Source: an uncultured Lachnospiraceae bacterium
GTDB lineage: Bacteria > Bacillota > Clostridia > Lachnospirales > Lachnospiraceae
NCBI GenBank assembly: GCA_902781655.1
Contig: CACZJZ010000001.1
Location: forward strand, 62,001 to 126,000
DNA length: 64,000 nt
Direction: 5' to 3'
Shown here piece after piece: positions 44,619-54,281 of this stretch; within the stretch, counting starts at the first letter, position 1, and the number at the start of each line of letters is the position of its first letter. The notes beneath the pieces are model-generated. The model did not search any database, was not told the DNA's origin, and saw only the letters and a program-made list of their open reading frames with translations. Made by a program: the position numbers and the translations under genes.

Positions 44619-44808
44619 TGCCTGAGGTGCCAGTTGGGACTTCTGCAATTTTGATCCTACATTACTTTAAACGGGATCTCTATATTGCCTCTGCTGCTGT
44701 CACGCCTTCGGCCGAATGGCTATGGGAGAGGAAGACAAATGCACAGGCTGCGGTAACCCACCTGGCCGACGGCTAGGAGTCAAAAGCAGGAGGCGGCATT
44801 TCAGGTAT
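44619..44808 (+). ncRNA. ssrS: 6S RNA (SsrS) candidate
   Basis: About 190 bases folding into one long rod, as 6S RNA does to mimic an open promoter and bind RNA polymerase. The closing stem of 13 bp is 44619-44631 with 44795-44807 (three of the pairs G-U beside the A-U/G-C). A second helix is 44640-44646 with 44786-44792, continuing through 44649-44654 with 44780-44785 and 44655-44659 with 44774-44778. The unpaired 44660-44685 region would be the central bubble, and TCGGCC/GGCCGA and CCTCT/AGAGG pairings lie in the apical arm. No open reading frame fits. The name rests on shape, size and promoter position, not on a covariance search. Confidence 0.75.
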
Positions 44809-44849
44809 ATCAAAATCAAATAAAGACGAAGATGGTGTTCGAGCTGTGC

Positions 44850-45099
44850 AAGCCCCGCAAGAGAGAAGATCCCGCTGGCTGGGAGGATTTTCCGGAAGAG
44901 GCACAGACTCCTTTCGCACCGGAGTTCCGCAGGGGAACGACAGAGCTTCTGCCCTGTCTGGTAGTCTGCGGCGGACAGCACACGTGACGTGCCATATGAG
45001 TGCCTGTCCGGGTGTAGTGCGGACAGGAAGCAGGGTGGTACCGCGGAAAAGGATTATCATTTCGTCCCTTGCATCCCATCAGGATGCAGGGGATTTTTT
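44850..45099 (+). promoter_or_regulatory. T-box leader of pheST
   Basis: The T-box sequence AGGGTGGTACCGCG is at 45032-45045. Stem III is CCTGTCCG/CGGACAGG (45004-45028), and the terminator is an 11-bp stem (45066-45076 with 45082-45092) with T-run 45094-45099. Stem I lies within about 44850-44960; a TTC at 44925-44927 is a possible Phe specifier, not proven. Uncharged tRNA-Phe would pair with the TGG bulge and allow read-through into pheS. Confidence 0.93.
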
Positions 45100-45132
45100 A
45101 TGCGTTCAGCCGGCGCAGTGGAAAGGAAAACT

Positions 45133-46182
45133 ATGGCAGACATCAGTGGATTAAAGGAACGGGTGGAGGAGATACGGCAGGAAATTCTGAAGAAGGCCGA
45201 CTCCATGCAGACAGTGAGGGAAGCGTATGATGCCAAGATCGATTATCTTGACTCTAAGCGCGGTAAAATCAGCGCGCTCATGAAGGACATGCGCAGCATC
45301 CCGGCGGACCAGCGGCGCGAATACGGCCAGACAGTCAATGAGCTGAAGACCTGGGCGGCGGAGCGCTTCAGCGAGATGGATGCGCGAATGAAGCAGAGGG
45401 AACTTGCAGCCCGCTACGAGGCCGAGCAGATCGATGTCACAAAACCGGCAGTCAAAATGCATCCGGGTCATCTGCATCCCGTGACACAGGTCCGGGAGGA
45501 GCTGATCGATGTTTTCTCCTCCATGGGATTTGAAATCTATGAGGGCAGCGAAGTCGAGACGGATTACTACAACTTCACGGCGCTCAACACGCCGAAGGAT
45601 CATCCTGCCAGAGACATGCAGGATACCTTCTATCTGAGTCCGGAATTTCTGCTCCGCACCCAGACCTCCTCGGGGCAGATCCATGTCATGGAGAATAAAA
45701 AGCCGCCCATCAAGATTCTTTCTCCCGGAAAGGTATTCCGCGCGGATGATGATGCGACGCACAGCCCGATGTTCTCCCAGATGGAGGGACTGGTGGTTGA
45801 CCGCCATATCACGCTGAGCGATCTCAAGGGAATGCTGGACGTCTTCGCAGAAAAGATCTTTGGAGAAGGCACCACGACAAGACTGCGTCCATCCTATTTC
45901 CCCTTCACGGAGCCTTCCGTCGAGGTGGATGTGAGCTGTTTTGCGTGCGGCGGCAAGGGGTGCAGTCTGTGCAAGGGTACCGGCTGGATCGAGGTGCTCG
46001 GTGCGGGCGTCGTAAACCGGAAGGTTCTGGCAAACTGCGGCATCGACCCGGAGGAATACAGCGGTCTGGCATTCGGCATCGGCCTGGAGCGCACGGCGAT
46101 GCTCAAGTATGGCATCGGCAATATCAAGCTTCTTTTTGAGTCGGATGTCAATGTCCTGAATCAGATCGGGGATCAGACCTGA
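45133..46182 (+). CDS. pheS: Phenylalanyl-tRNA synthetase alpha subunit
   Basis: Catalytic subunit of the alpha2-beta2 PheRS. An N-terminal coiled coil (about residues 1-85, [16 protein letters not shown]) precedes the class II core with [35 protein letters not shown], the [12 protein letters not shown] motif 2 region and [15 protein letters not shown] motif 3. ATG 45133 follows AAAGGAAAA; the open frame upstream runs through the T-box terminator and is not coding. The length is 349 residues. Confidence 0.97.
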   Translation: MADISGLKERVEEIRQEILKKADSMQTVREAYDAKIDYLDSKRGKISALMKDMRSIPADQRREYGQTVNELKTWAAERFSEMDARMKQRELAARYEAEQIDVTKPAVKMHPGHLHPVTQVREELIDVFSSMGFEIYEGSEVETDYYNFTALNTPKDHPARDMQDTFYLSPEFLLRTQTSSGQIHVMENKKPPIKILSPGKVFRADDDATHSPMFSQMEGLVVDRHITLSDLKGMLDVFAEKIFGEGTTTRLRPSYFPFTEPSVEVDVSCFACGGKGCSLCKGTGWIEVLGAGVVNRKVLANCGIDPEEYSGLAFGIGLERTAMLKYGIGNIKLLFESDVNVLNQIGDQT

Positions 46183-46237
46183 TCCGGGGATGACAACATG
46201 CTGTCACGGCAGAAAAGCATCAGGAGGAAATACGGAG

Positions 46238-48658
46238 ATGTTAGCACCACTTAGCTGGCTGAAGGAATATGTTGATATTGATGTGACACCGCAGGAACTT
46301 GAAAAGAAGCTGTTTGACTGCGGCTTTGAAGTGGAGGAGCTGACGGAGCTCGGAAAAGATATTCATGGCGTTGTCGTCGGATATGTCGAGCAGTGCGATC
46401 CAATTCCGGACACCCATCTGCATCTGTGCCGGGTCAGTGCCGGAAAATATGGCACATTTCAGGTGTGCTGCGGCGCAGACAATGTCTGTGCAGGAAAGAA
46501 ATATCCACTTGCGCTGGTCGGCGCCCAGGTCATTGAGACGGCGAAGGATCATGTAACTGTTCTTGGCACCGCCACGATCCGGAAGGGAAAGCTGCGCGGG
46601 TATGATTCGGATGGGATGCTCTGTTCTGGGACAGAACTTGGTCTCACTGAGGATATGTACCCGGGAGCCGGCTACAACGGTCTGCTTGTACTTCCGGACG
46701 ATGTGCCTGCCGGGGACGATGTCAAGCCGATCGTCGGTCTCGACGACTGGATCTATGATATCTCCATCACGGCAAACAGGCCGGACGCGATGAGTATTCT
46801 CGGCATTTCCCGGGAGATCGCGGCAGCCCTCGGCAAACCGCTCAAAATGCCTGCGCTGGATTATACAGAGACGGATGTCGAAAACAAGGGCTTCCACGTC
46901 ACCGTGGAGGCTCCTGAACTATGTCCCCGCTATGTCGCACACTATGTCTATGACGTCAGGATCGGAGCGTCCCCGGCCTGGATGCGGCGGCGGCTGCATC
47001 TCGTAGGAAATAACGCGATCAATAACATCGTAGACATCACGAATTATGTGATGCGGGAAATCGGTCAGCCGATGCATGCCTTCAATGGCGGGTATCTGCG
47101 CGGAAACTGCATCGACGTGCGCCGCGCGGCGGACGGAGAGAAAATCACCACGCTTGACGGAAAGACGTTCACGCTTGGGCATGACAATCTGGTGATCTGC
47201 GATGGCGAAGGCCCGGTCGCGCTCGCCGGCATCATGGGAGGGCAGGAGTCGGAGGTGCAGCCGGATACCACCAGCATCACGTTCGAATCAGCCACGTTCG
47301 CACGGGACAACATCCGGAAAACAAGCCGCGCGCTCGGGCAGGTCTCGGATGCGTCCGCAGCCTACAGCAAGGGAGTATATGAATATACCTCCGAACTCGC
47401 CATGCGGAGAGCGCTGCATCTCGTGGAGGAGCTCGGCGCCGGCCGCATTTCAAAGACCCACGTCGATATCAACACCGGGAATTCCATCAGCCCAAGGCCG
47501 ATGGAGGCGGACATTAGCAAAATCAATGGTGTGCTCGGCATCACGGTGCCCACGAAGGATATCAGAAGTATTCTGGAGAAGCTGGATTTTGCCCCTGAAA
47601 TTGACGGCGACAGGCTGACGATCCAGGTGCCGGCATACCGTCAGGACATGGAATCCTATCCAGATATTGCGGAGGAAGTGATCCGCATGTATGGCTACGA
47701 CCATGTGAAGCCGACCTTTCTGAAAGATGCACAGGTCACGGTGGGAGGCCGGAACCGGAGACAGAAAGCAATTTTGAAACTGAAACGGGCACTCTGCGCG
47801 CAGGGAGCGGATGAATGTATGCATTACAGCTTCTTCTCCCCCGCAGATCTCGATCTGATACGTCTCCCGGAACAGGATCCGGCGAGAGAAGCCATCCGTC
47901 TGATCAACCCGATTAACGAGGATCTCTCACTGATGAGGACGACGCTCGTGCCGCAGATGATCCGGGCGGCGGCCCGCAATCAGAAGAAAAACAATATGGA
48001 GGGGCGGCTCTATGAGATCGGAAGCCGATTCATTCCGAAATCACTACCGCTGACGGACTATCCTGATGAGCGGACCACGCTCTGCATCGGAGTCTGGGGA
48101 AAGGAAGAGGACTTCTTTACACTGAAGGGACTGGTGGATACGGTAGCGGACACGTTCCTGATCCATTTTGACTATCAGGCCGCAGAGAAGCCGTATCTCC
48201 ATCCATATCGCAGTGCCGCGGTGCTCTGTGACGGAAAGGAAATCGGGTGCCTCGGGCAGGTCCGCTATGAGATCGGCGAGGCGACCGATATGACAGCGCC
48301 GGTCTATGTGGCTGAGCTGGACCTGGCTTCTCTGGCGGAGTATGATGACAGAAAACCGGTTTTCCAGCCGCTGCCGAAGTTCCCGGCGGAGCGGCGGGAT
48401 CTCGCCCTGGTGATGGATAAGGATATTCCGTGCGCCGAGGTCGAATCGATCATCCGCAGCGCCTGCCGCTTCGTCACGGAAGTCAGACTGTTCGATGAAT
48501 ATGAGGGACCGAAGATCGGTCACGGAAAGAAACAGCTTGCATTCACTGTGACATTCACGCCGAACGAGGAAGAACTCACCCCGCAGGCGGTACAGGGCTA
48601 TGTGGACAAAATTCTCCGCAAGCTGAAGGTGACGCGCGATATCACCATGAGGAGCTGA
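46238..48658 (+). CDS. pheT: Phenylalanyl-tRNA synthetase beta subunit
   Basis: Large PheRS subunit, 806 residues, for tRNA binding and editing. It begins MLAPLSWLKEYVDIDV, then an OB-fold tRNA-binding domain (about 39-150), the B3/B4 editing region with NNIVDITNYVM, B5, the inactive class II core, and the C-terminal anticodon-binding FDX-ACB domain (FQPLPKFPAERRDLALVMDKDIP). AGGAGG precedes ATG 46238; the 55-base spacing from pheS fits one operon. Confidence 0.97.
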   Translation: MLAPLSWLKEYVDIDVTPQELEKKLFDCGFEVEELTELGKDIHGVVVGYVEQCDPIPDTHLHLCRVSAGKYGTFQVCCGADNVCAGKKYPLALVGAQVIETAKDHVTVLGTATIRKGKLRGYDSDGMLCSGTELGLTEDMYPGAGYNGLLVLPDDVPAGDDVKPIVGLDDWIYDISITANRPDAMSILGISREIAAALGKPLKMPALDYTETDVENKGFHVTVEAPELCPRYVAHYVYDVRIGASPAWMRRRLHLVGNNAINNIVDITNYVMREIGQPMHAFNGGYLRGNCIDVRRAADGEKITTLDGKTFTLGHDNLVICDGEGPVALAGIMGGQESEVQPDTTSITFESATFARDNIRKTSRALGQVSDASAAYSKGVYEYTSELAMRRALHLVEELGAGRISKTHVDINTGNSISPRPMEADISKINGVLGITVPTKDIRSILEKLDFAPEIDGDRLTIQVPAYRQDMESYPDIAEEVIRMYGYDHVKPTFLKDAQVTVGGRNRRQKAILKLKRALCAQGADECMHYSFFSPADLDLIRLPEQDPAREAIRLINPINEDLSLMRTTLVPQMIRAAARNQKKNNMEGRLYEIGSRFIPKSLPLTDYPDERTTLCIGVWGKEEDFFTLKGLVDTVADTFLIHFDYQAAEKPYLHPYRSAAVLCDGKEIGCLGQVRYEIGEATDMTAPVYVAELDLASLAEYDDRKPVFQPLPKFPAERRDLALVMDKDIPCAEVESIIRSACRFVTEVRLFDEYEGPKIGHGKKQLAFTVTFTPNEEELTPQAVQGYVDKILRKLKVTRDITMRS

Positions 48659-48711
48659 GATGCCTGACGAGGCAGTGACTGAATAAATTAAGTAAAACAG
48701 AGGAGGAAATC

Positions 48712-50145
48712 ATGCAGAGAATAAACAGCTGGGACACCTATGATCTTGCCATGCAGAAGAGCTGCAATGCCTTTGCCGAAGAGTATCGGCAGTTTATCAG
48801 CGAAAACAAAACAGAGCGGGAATTCACGGATTCGGCCGTGAACATGGTGGAAAAGGAAGGCTTTGTCGAACTCGGCCGTGCGATCGAGGAGGGCAGAAAG
48901 CTGAAGGCAGGCGACAAAGTATACTGTGCCTGGATGAACAAGTCAGTTGTACTGTTCCGCATCGGAGAGGAGCCGATGGAGCACGGTCTCAACATTCTGG
49001 GTGCCCACATCGACTCTCCGCGCATGGACATCAAACAGAATCCGCTCTATGAGGCGGGCGGATTTGCCATGCTGGACACGCATTATTATGGCGGCATCAA
49101 GAAATATCAGTTCGTCGCTCTGCCGCTTGCCATTCACGGCGTCATTGTCAGGAAGAACGGAGAGACCGTCGTGCTGAATGTCGGAGAGGATGAGGACGAC
49201 CCGGTCTTCTTCGTATCCGATCTGCTCATCCATCTGGCGCAGGATCAGATGGAGAAAAAGGCTAGCAAAGTCATTGAGGGAGAGGCACTAGATGTTATCA
49301 TCGGCAACAAGCCGGTCATCATCGATGCTGATTCGAAGGCGGGCAGCAAGGATGTGGAGCATCAGAAAAAGAATGCGGTAGCAAAGGCAATCCTTTCCAT
49401 TCTGAAGGAAACCTACGGCATCGAGGAGAGAGATTTTGAATCCGCAGAACTTGAGGTTGTCCCTGCCGGAAGGGCGCGGGATGCCGGCTTTGACCGCAGC
49501 ATGATCCTCGGTTACGGACAGGATGACCGCGTCTGCGCATACCCGTCCCTGCGTGCCCTGATGGATGAGAAGGATATCCGGCGCACCAGTGTGTGCCTGC
49601 TGGTTGACAAGGAGGAGATCGGCTCTGTCGGCGCCACCGGCATGAAGTCACACTTCTTCGAGAACGCGCTCGCGGAGGTGATGAATCTCTGCGGACAGTA
49701 CAGCGAGCTGGCACTGCGCCGCTGCTTGGAGAATTCCTGCATGCTCTCCTCCGATGTCAGCAGTGCCTTTGATCCGAATTACAGCGACTGCTTTGATGAG
49801 AAGAACACCGCGTTCCTCGGAAGGGGCATGGTGTTTAACAAGTTCACCGGCGCTCGCGGAAAGTCCGGTTCCAATGACGCCAATGCGGAGTACATCGCGC
49901 ATCTGCGCGCCATCTTCGAGGAAGAGGATGTTCAGATCCAGACCGCGGAGCTGGGGAAGGTTGATGTCGGGGGCGGCGGAACCATCGCCTATATTCTCGC
50001 GCGCTACGGCATGAATGTCATTGACAGCGGCGTGCCGGTGCTCAACATGCACGCGCCATTCGAGGCCACCAGCAAGGCGGATATTTACGAGGCTTACCGC
50101 GGCTACCGCGCATTTCTCAGAAAGGCTTCCCTCAGAAATTTATGA
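48712..50145 (+). CDS. M18-family aminopeptidase
   Basis: Zinc aminopeptidase of the aspartyl aminopeptidase-like M18 family, 477 residues. Metal and catalytic motifs: [10 protein letters not shown], the [13 protein letters not shown] pair of Glu, [14 protein letters not shown] and [21 protein letters not shown] precedes the ATG. It follows pheT after 53 bases and overlaps the queA start by four bases. Confidence 0.94.
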   Translation: MQRINSWDTYDLAMQKSCNAFAEEYRQFISENKTEREFTDSAVNMVEKEGFVELGRAIEEGRKLKAGDKVYCAWMNKSVVLFRIGEEPMEHGLNILGAHIDSPRMDIKQNPLYEAGGFAMLDTHYYGGIKKYQFVALPLAIHGVIVRKNGETVVLNVGEDEDDPVFFVSDLLIHLAQDQMEKKASKVIEGEALDVIIGNKPVIIDADSKAGSKDVEHQKKNAVAKAILSILKETYGIEERDFESAELEVVPAGRARDAGFDRSMILGYGQDDRVCAYPSLRALMDEKDIRRTSVCLLVDKEEIGSVGATGMKSHFFENALAEVMNLCGQYSELALRRCLENSCMLSSDVSSAFDPNYSDCFDEKNTAFLGRGMVFNKFTGARGKSGSNDANAEYIAHLRAIFEEEDVQIQTAELGKVDVGGGGTIAYILARYGMNVIDSGVPVLNMHAPFEATSKADIYEAYRGYRAFLRKASLRNL

Positions 50146-51260
50146 TTCGTGACGAAATAGAAAAGAATAACCAGGTGGAAATGTACGGCGCAGCCACTCC
50201 GGGGGACGGCGGAACAGCGACTGTTCCGGAGGGATACTCCACAAAGGATTATTATTTTGACCTGCCGAAGGAGCTGATCGCGCAGGATCCGCTGGAGGAC
50301 CGCGCATCCTCGAGGCTGATGGTCATCGACCGGAGGACCGGTGCGCTCGAGCACCGTATCTTCCGGGATATCATAGAGTATCTTCATCCCGGAGACACCC
50401 TCGTCCTCAATAACACCAGAGTGATCCCGGCCAGACTGCTCGGCACCAGGGAGGGCACTGGCGCCGCAGTGGAAATCCTGCTTCTCAACCGGAAGCAGAA
50501 CGATGTCTGGGAGACGCTCGTCCGTCCCGGGAAAAAGCTCCGTCCAGGTGCACGGGTGACCTTTGGAGACGGCAGCCTGAGGGCGGAGATTCTCGACGTA
50601 GTGGACGACGGCAACCGGCTGGTGCAGTTTCACTACGACGGAATCTTCGAGGAGGTGCTGGACAGGCTCGGCGAGATGCCACTTCCTCCCTACATCACGC
50701 ACAAGCTGGAGAATCCGGAGATGTACAATACCGTCTATGCAAAATATGACGGTTCCGCGGCGGCGCCGACCGCAGGTCTTCATTTCACAGAGGGGCTGCT
50801 GGAGCAGATCGAGGATATGGGCGTGCATCTTGCGTATGTCACGCTGCATGTCGGACTCGGGACCTTCCGTCCGGTCAAAGTGGATGATGTCAGGCATCAT
50901 CACATGCATACCGAGTGGTATCAGGTGACTCCGGAAGCCGCTGACCTCATCAATAAGACCCATGCGTCCGGGGGCAGGGTGATCTGCGTCGGGACTACCA
51001 GCTGCCGCACCGTGGAGAGCGCCTCCACAGAGGATGGAATCGTTCATCCCGGAGCAGACAACACTGCAATCTTTATTTATCCGGGCTATCGATTCAAGGT
51101 GATGGACGGCCTGATCACCAATTTCCATCTCCCGGAGTCCACGCTGATCATGCTTGTCTCTGCGTTCGCAGGGCGGGAGCATGTCCTTCATGCGTATGAG
51201 GAAGCCGTAAAGGAACGATACCGCTTTTTCAGCTTCGGGGATGCGTGCTTCTTTATATGA
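50142..51260 (+). CDS. queA: S-adenosylmethionine:tRNA ribosyltransferase-isomerase QueA
   Basis: Makes epoxyqueuosine in t[43 protein letters not shown] [14 protein letters not shown] and [16 protein letters not shown] identify it. From ATG 50142 (overlapping the previous stop) it has 372 residues, about 30 more than usual; the extra N-terminal part ([16 protein letters not shown]) is not a family feature. ATG 50181, with AGGTGG upstream, is an alternative start; both still leave an extension. Confidence 0.94.
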   Translation: MIRDEIEKNNQVEMYGAATPGDGGTATVPEGYSTKDYYFDLPKELIAQDPLEDRASSRLMVIDRRTGALEHRIFRDIIEYLHPGDTLVLNNTRVIPARLLGTREGTGAAVEILLLNRKQNDVWETLVRPGKKLRPGARVTFGDGSLRAEILDVVDDGNRLVQFHYDGIFEEVLDRLGEMPLPPYITHKLENPEMYNTVYAKYDGSAAAPTAGLHFTEGLLEQIEDMGVHLAYVTLHVGLGTFRPVKVDDVRHHHMHTEWYQVTPEAADLINKTHASGGRVICVGTTSCRTVESASTEDGIVHPGADNTAIFIYPGYRFKVMDGLITNFHLPESTLIMLVSAFAGREHVLHAYEEAVKERYRFFSFGDACFFI

Positions 51261-51320
51261 CAGAGAATATTTGACAAAACCACCTTCGAGGATTCTGACT
51301 CTGTGGAAAATAAGAATGTG

Positions 51321-51351
51321 AAAGCGGCGTCCAGAAATGGACGCCGCTTTT
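51321..51351. terminator. Bidirectional terminator between queA and aroA
   Basis: A 12-bp perfect stem (51321-51332 with 51339-51350), flanked by A and T residues on both sides, so it can serve the two convergent units. Confidence 0.92.
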
Positions 51352-51377
51352 GGCACTGAAGAAGATGATACAACCGC

Positions 51378-52703
51378 TCAACGGCGCAGCAAAGTAAGAT
51401 CGCGGAAGAAACCAGGGTAGGAAATCCTGACACAGGATTCGTCGTCCAGGCTGGTGCTGCCTTCTGCGATGAGCGAAGCGACAGCGAAGGACATGGCGAT
51501 GCGATGGTCTGCGTGACAACGGATCAGGGCACCATGCAGCGGTTTTCCGCCAGCGATGGTCATCCCATCCTCCGCCGGTGTGACCTGCGCGCCCATCGCG
51601 CGGAGATTCTCGGTGCATACGGCAATCCGGTCAGATTCCTTGACCTTCAACTCGGCTGCGTCGGCAATGACCGTGACGCCGTCCGCCGCAGCTGCAGCTA
51701 CCGCCAGCACGGGAAGTTCATCGATCAGAGTGGGGATAATATCTCCACAGATTTTTGTGCCGTGGAGTGTGCTGGATCTGACCAGAATATCCGCAGCCGG
51801 TTCCCCCGCCCCGTCGCGTCTGTTCAACAGGGTGATATCTCCACCCATGGCGCGCAGTACGGTGAGTATTCCGGCGCGCGTCGGATTGATGCCGACATTT
51901 CTGAGAAGTATTTCTGAACCCGGCGTGATCAGACCTGCCACGAGAAAATATGCGGCGGATGAGATGTCGCCGGGTATTTCTATTATTCCGGGAGAGGCCA
52001 GTTTCTCTGCCGCTGTGATTTCCGTGCGGTATAAGACCGCTTTTCCCGAGGGGGAAAGCTTTTCCGTTTTAACCCTGGCGCCCATGGCAGAAAGCATTCT
52101 CTCCGTATGATCACGGGAGAGAGCAGGCTCTGTCACGGCCGTCACGCCGTCCGCGTAGAGTCCGGCACAGAGGATGCATGATTTGACCTGCGCGGAGGCC
52201 ACCGGCGAGGTCCATTCCACGCCGTGGAGAGGCGAGCCGGCGATGCGGAGCGGTGCGCAGCCATTTCCGTTCACGCTGACGATATCTGCTCCCATGGCCG
52301 TGAGCGGTTCGATGATCCGGCGCATGGGACGCCGGTTGATGGAAGCATCCCCGGAAAGAAGAGAGGGGAAGGCCTGTCCAGCCAGAATTCCGCTCAGAAT
52401 CCGTGTCGTCGTTCCGCTGTTCCCGGTGTTCAGGATGGCTGTTCCGCCGTTTTCTGGCCGAAGACCGTACAGACCGCATCCGTGCACGGTGACCTCCGTG
52501 GCGTTTTCCGAGAGTTCGATGGGTACTCCGAGCCGCGTAAAACAATGAATGGTAGAGAGACAATCTGCGCCGTTCAGAAAACCGGTGATGTGCGTGTCAC
52601 CCTCCGCCAGTGCGCTGAACATAACCGCGCGGTGGGATATGGATTTGTCGCCGGGCATCGTGAGTTCTCCGCGGAGCGGCGTATCAGATATTCCTGTCAT
52701 CAT
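51378..52703 (-). CDS. aroA: 3-phosphoshikimate 1-carboxyvinyltransferase (EPSP synthase)
   Basis: Sixth shikimate-pathway step. MPGDKSISHRAV (Lys20), NTGNSGTTTRIL, the two inside-out alpha/beta domains, and ELKVKESDRIA mark the fold. The 441 residues are normal. ATG 52703 or 52700; AAGGGAAGG precedes. It is the second gene after tyrA (44-base gap), forming a chorismate/prephenate operon. Confidence 0.96.
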   Translation of the reverse strand: MMTGISDTPLRGELTMPGDKSISHRAVMFSALAEGDTHITGFLNGADCLSTIHCFTRLGVPIELSENATEVTVHGCGLYGLRPENGGTAILNTGNSGTTTRILSGILAGQAFPSLLSGDASINRRPMRRIIEPLTAMGADIVSVNGNGCAPLRIAGSPLHGVEWTSPVASAQVKSCILCAGLYADGVTAVTEPALSRDHTERMLSAMGARVKTEKLSPSGKAVLYRTEITAAEKLASPGIIEIPGDISSAAYFLVAGLITPGSEILLRNVGINPTRAGILTVLRAMGGDITLLNRRDGAGEPAADILVRSSTLHGTKICGDIIPTLIDELPVLAVAAAAADGVTVIADAAELKVKESDRIAVCTENLRAMGAQVTPAEDGMTIAGGKPLHGALIRCHADHRIAMSFAVASLIAEGSTSLDDESCVRISYPGFFRDLTLLRR

Positions 52704-52747
52704 GGACCTTCCCTTCTGTCTTACCTCTGTTTCTCTGCTCCAGCCAG

Positions 52748-53848
52748 TTATTCCCGCACATCAAATCCATGCGCGGAAAGGAGTTCCGCAGCCTCCCGCA
52801 TCCGTTTTGCTGTGTTCAGCTCCAGACGCATCACGCCGCTCGCGTATTCGCGGTTATGAACGATCCCGATATTTTTGATATTGATATCCTCTTTTGCCAG
52901 TAAATCCACAATTTCCGCGATAACACCCGGACGGTCGGGAATATCAATATGGATTGCGAAACTGGGCAAAATCGGACCGCTCTGCTCGCTGTTCATGCTG
53001 TCACGGTACCGGCGGGCGGAGTCAAACAACTGATAGATCGCGTCCTCATCGCCCTCCGCAATGATATTCCGATTGTGCGCAAGATCTGCCAGGTAGTGAT
53101 CAAGAAGCCGGACGATGTTGCCGCGGTTGGCAAGGCAGATCTGCTGCCACATGACTGGGGAGGAGGAAGAGATTCTGGTGATGTCGCGGAAGCCTCCCGC
53201 GGCGATGGTCTTCATGATTTCATCTTTTGAGTCACACTCTCTGACCAGATTGACGAGCGTTGCGGAGATGACATGCGGGACATGGCTGACCGCGCCGGTG
53301 GCATAATCATGCAGCTCCGTGGACAGAACAAGCGGTATGGCCCGCATATCCCGGACCAGCTGCCGGAGTGCAGAGACTTCATAGTCGGGGACCTCTGGTT
53401 CAGGTGCAAGAATGTAGTACGCATTTTCCAGAAGATCCGCGCGGGAATTGCGGTACTTGGTCCGCTCACTGCCAGCCATCGGATGGCCTCCGATGAAATG
53501 GGCGCCGAGTCCCTCCCGCACAACCGCGTCGTGAATACTGGATTTGACAGAACCGATATCCGTTAGGATAGCATCCTGGGCCATATGTGCCGCGACAAGC
53601 GGAAGATTATCAGTGTTACTGCCGACGGGCGCACAAAGAAAGATCCAGTGACAGCTCCGGAAAGAATCATCGATGGATGAGACGGACGTGTTGACCACGC
53701 CATCCGCTACGGCCTCGTCGAGAGAAGCCCGGCTGGGGTTATATGCAGTAATCCTTGCGTCCGGATGTGCTTTCCGGATAGCTTTTGCAATCGAACCGCC
53801 GATAAGGCCAAGACCGATAAAACCAAATGTATATTCCGGGGCAGACAT
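52748..53848 (-). CDS. tyrA: Prephenate dehydrogenase with C-terminal ACT domain
   Basis: Oxidative decarboxylation of prephenate towards tyrosine. The Rossmann motif FGFIGLGLIGGS (residues 8-19), IGGHPMAGSE, the helical dimer domain, and a C-terminal ACT domain (about 290-360, FAIHIDIPDRPGVIAEIVDLL) for likely tyrosine feedback. The length is 366 residues. AGGAGGGAT precedes ATG 53848. It is the first gene of tyrA-aroA. Confidence 0.96.
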   Translation of the reverse strand: MSAPEYTFGFIGLGLIGGSIAKAIRKAHPDARITAYNPSRASLDEAVADGVVNTSVSSIDDSFRSCHWIFLCAPVGSNTDNLPLVAAHMAQDAILTDIGSVKSSIHDAVVREGLGAHFIGGHPMAGSERTKYRNSRADLLENAYYILAPEPEVPDYEVSALRQLVRDMRAIPLVLSTELHDYATGAVSHVPHVISATLVNLVRECDSKDEIMKTIAAGGFRDITRISSSSPVMWQQICLANRGNIVRLLDHYLADLAHNRNIIAEGDEDAIYQLFDSARRYRDSMNSEQSGPILPSFAIHIDIPDRPGVIAEIVDLLAKEDINIKNIGIVHNREYASGVMRLELNTAKRMREAAELLSAHGFDVRE

Positions 53849-53969
53849 GCTTATCCCTCCTGATCTCCGTCATAGTCTTTCATTCATTGTATTCGCCAGT
53901 TCCGCCGTATTCCTGTTGCAAAAAACTCCGAGAAAAATAAAACAACAGCTCTGCAGCGGTATCTTTCTG

Positions 53970-53998
53970 ATTCTATCACTTTAAAGCATTAAATTCAA
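53970..53998 (-). promoter_or_regulatory. Promoter of tyrA-aroA
   Basis: Minus strand TTGAAT (53998-53993), 17-base spacer, TAGAAT (53975-53970) with TGn extension. The leader is about 115 bases; no T-box or riboswitch is recognised in it. Confidence 0.75.
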
Positions 53999-54047
53999 AG
54001 ACAAGACGGCGCGGTATTCCCGCGGCATCACCGTATATTCGGACAGA

Positions 54048-54115
54048 TGAACAGTTCAACGGAATTCTTTGATACTGTTCACGAATCCGGTGAGCCAAAT
54101 TGGCTTATAATTGGC
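54048..54115. promoter_or_regulatory. Cluster of palindromes in the tyrA / EF-G-paralog intergenic region
   Basis: Within the 433-base gap (53849-54281): TGAACAGTTCA (54048-54058); an inverted copy ACTGTTCA (54074-54081) of TGAACAGT; GCCAAATTGGC (54094-54104); and ATTGGC repeated at 54099 and 54110, one helical turn apart, bracketing TATAAT. They look like operator sites, but no regulator can be named. Confidence 0.45.
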
Positions 54116-54177
54116 ATATTCCACTTCTAAATCCGGGATATATTTGAAATAGCATCGTCAATATGCTTTATTTTATC

Positions 54178-54206
54178 TTGTGCTTACCTGCATGCTTTAG
54201 TAAAAT
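54178..54206 (+). promoter_or_regulatory. Promoter of the EF-G paralog
   Basis: TTGTGC (54178-54183), 17-base spacer, TAAAAT (54201-54206), leaving a leader of about 70 bases. Confidence 0.6.
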
Positions 54207-54281
54207 ATACGTATGAGCGTTTCCGCCGGACGGGACTATCAAACGCGGCAGCGCTTAACGATATTACTGGAGGACAACAAC

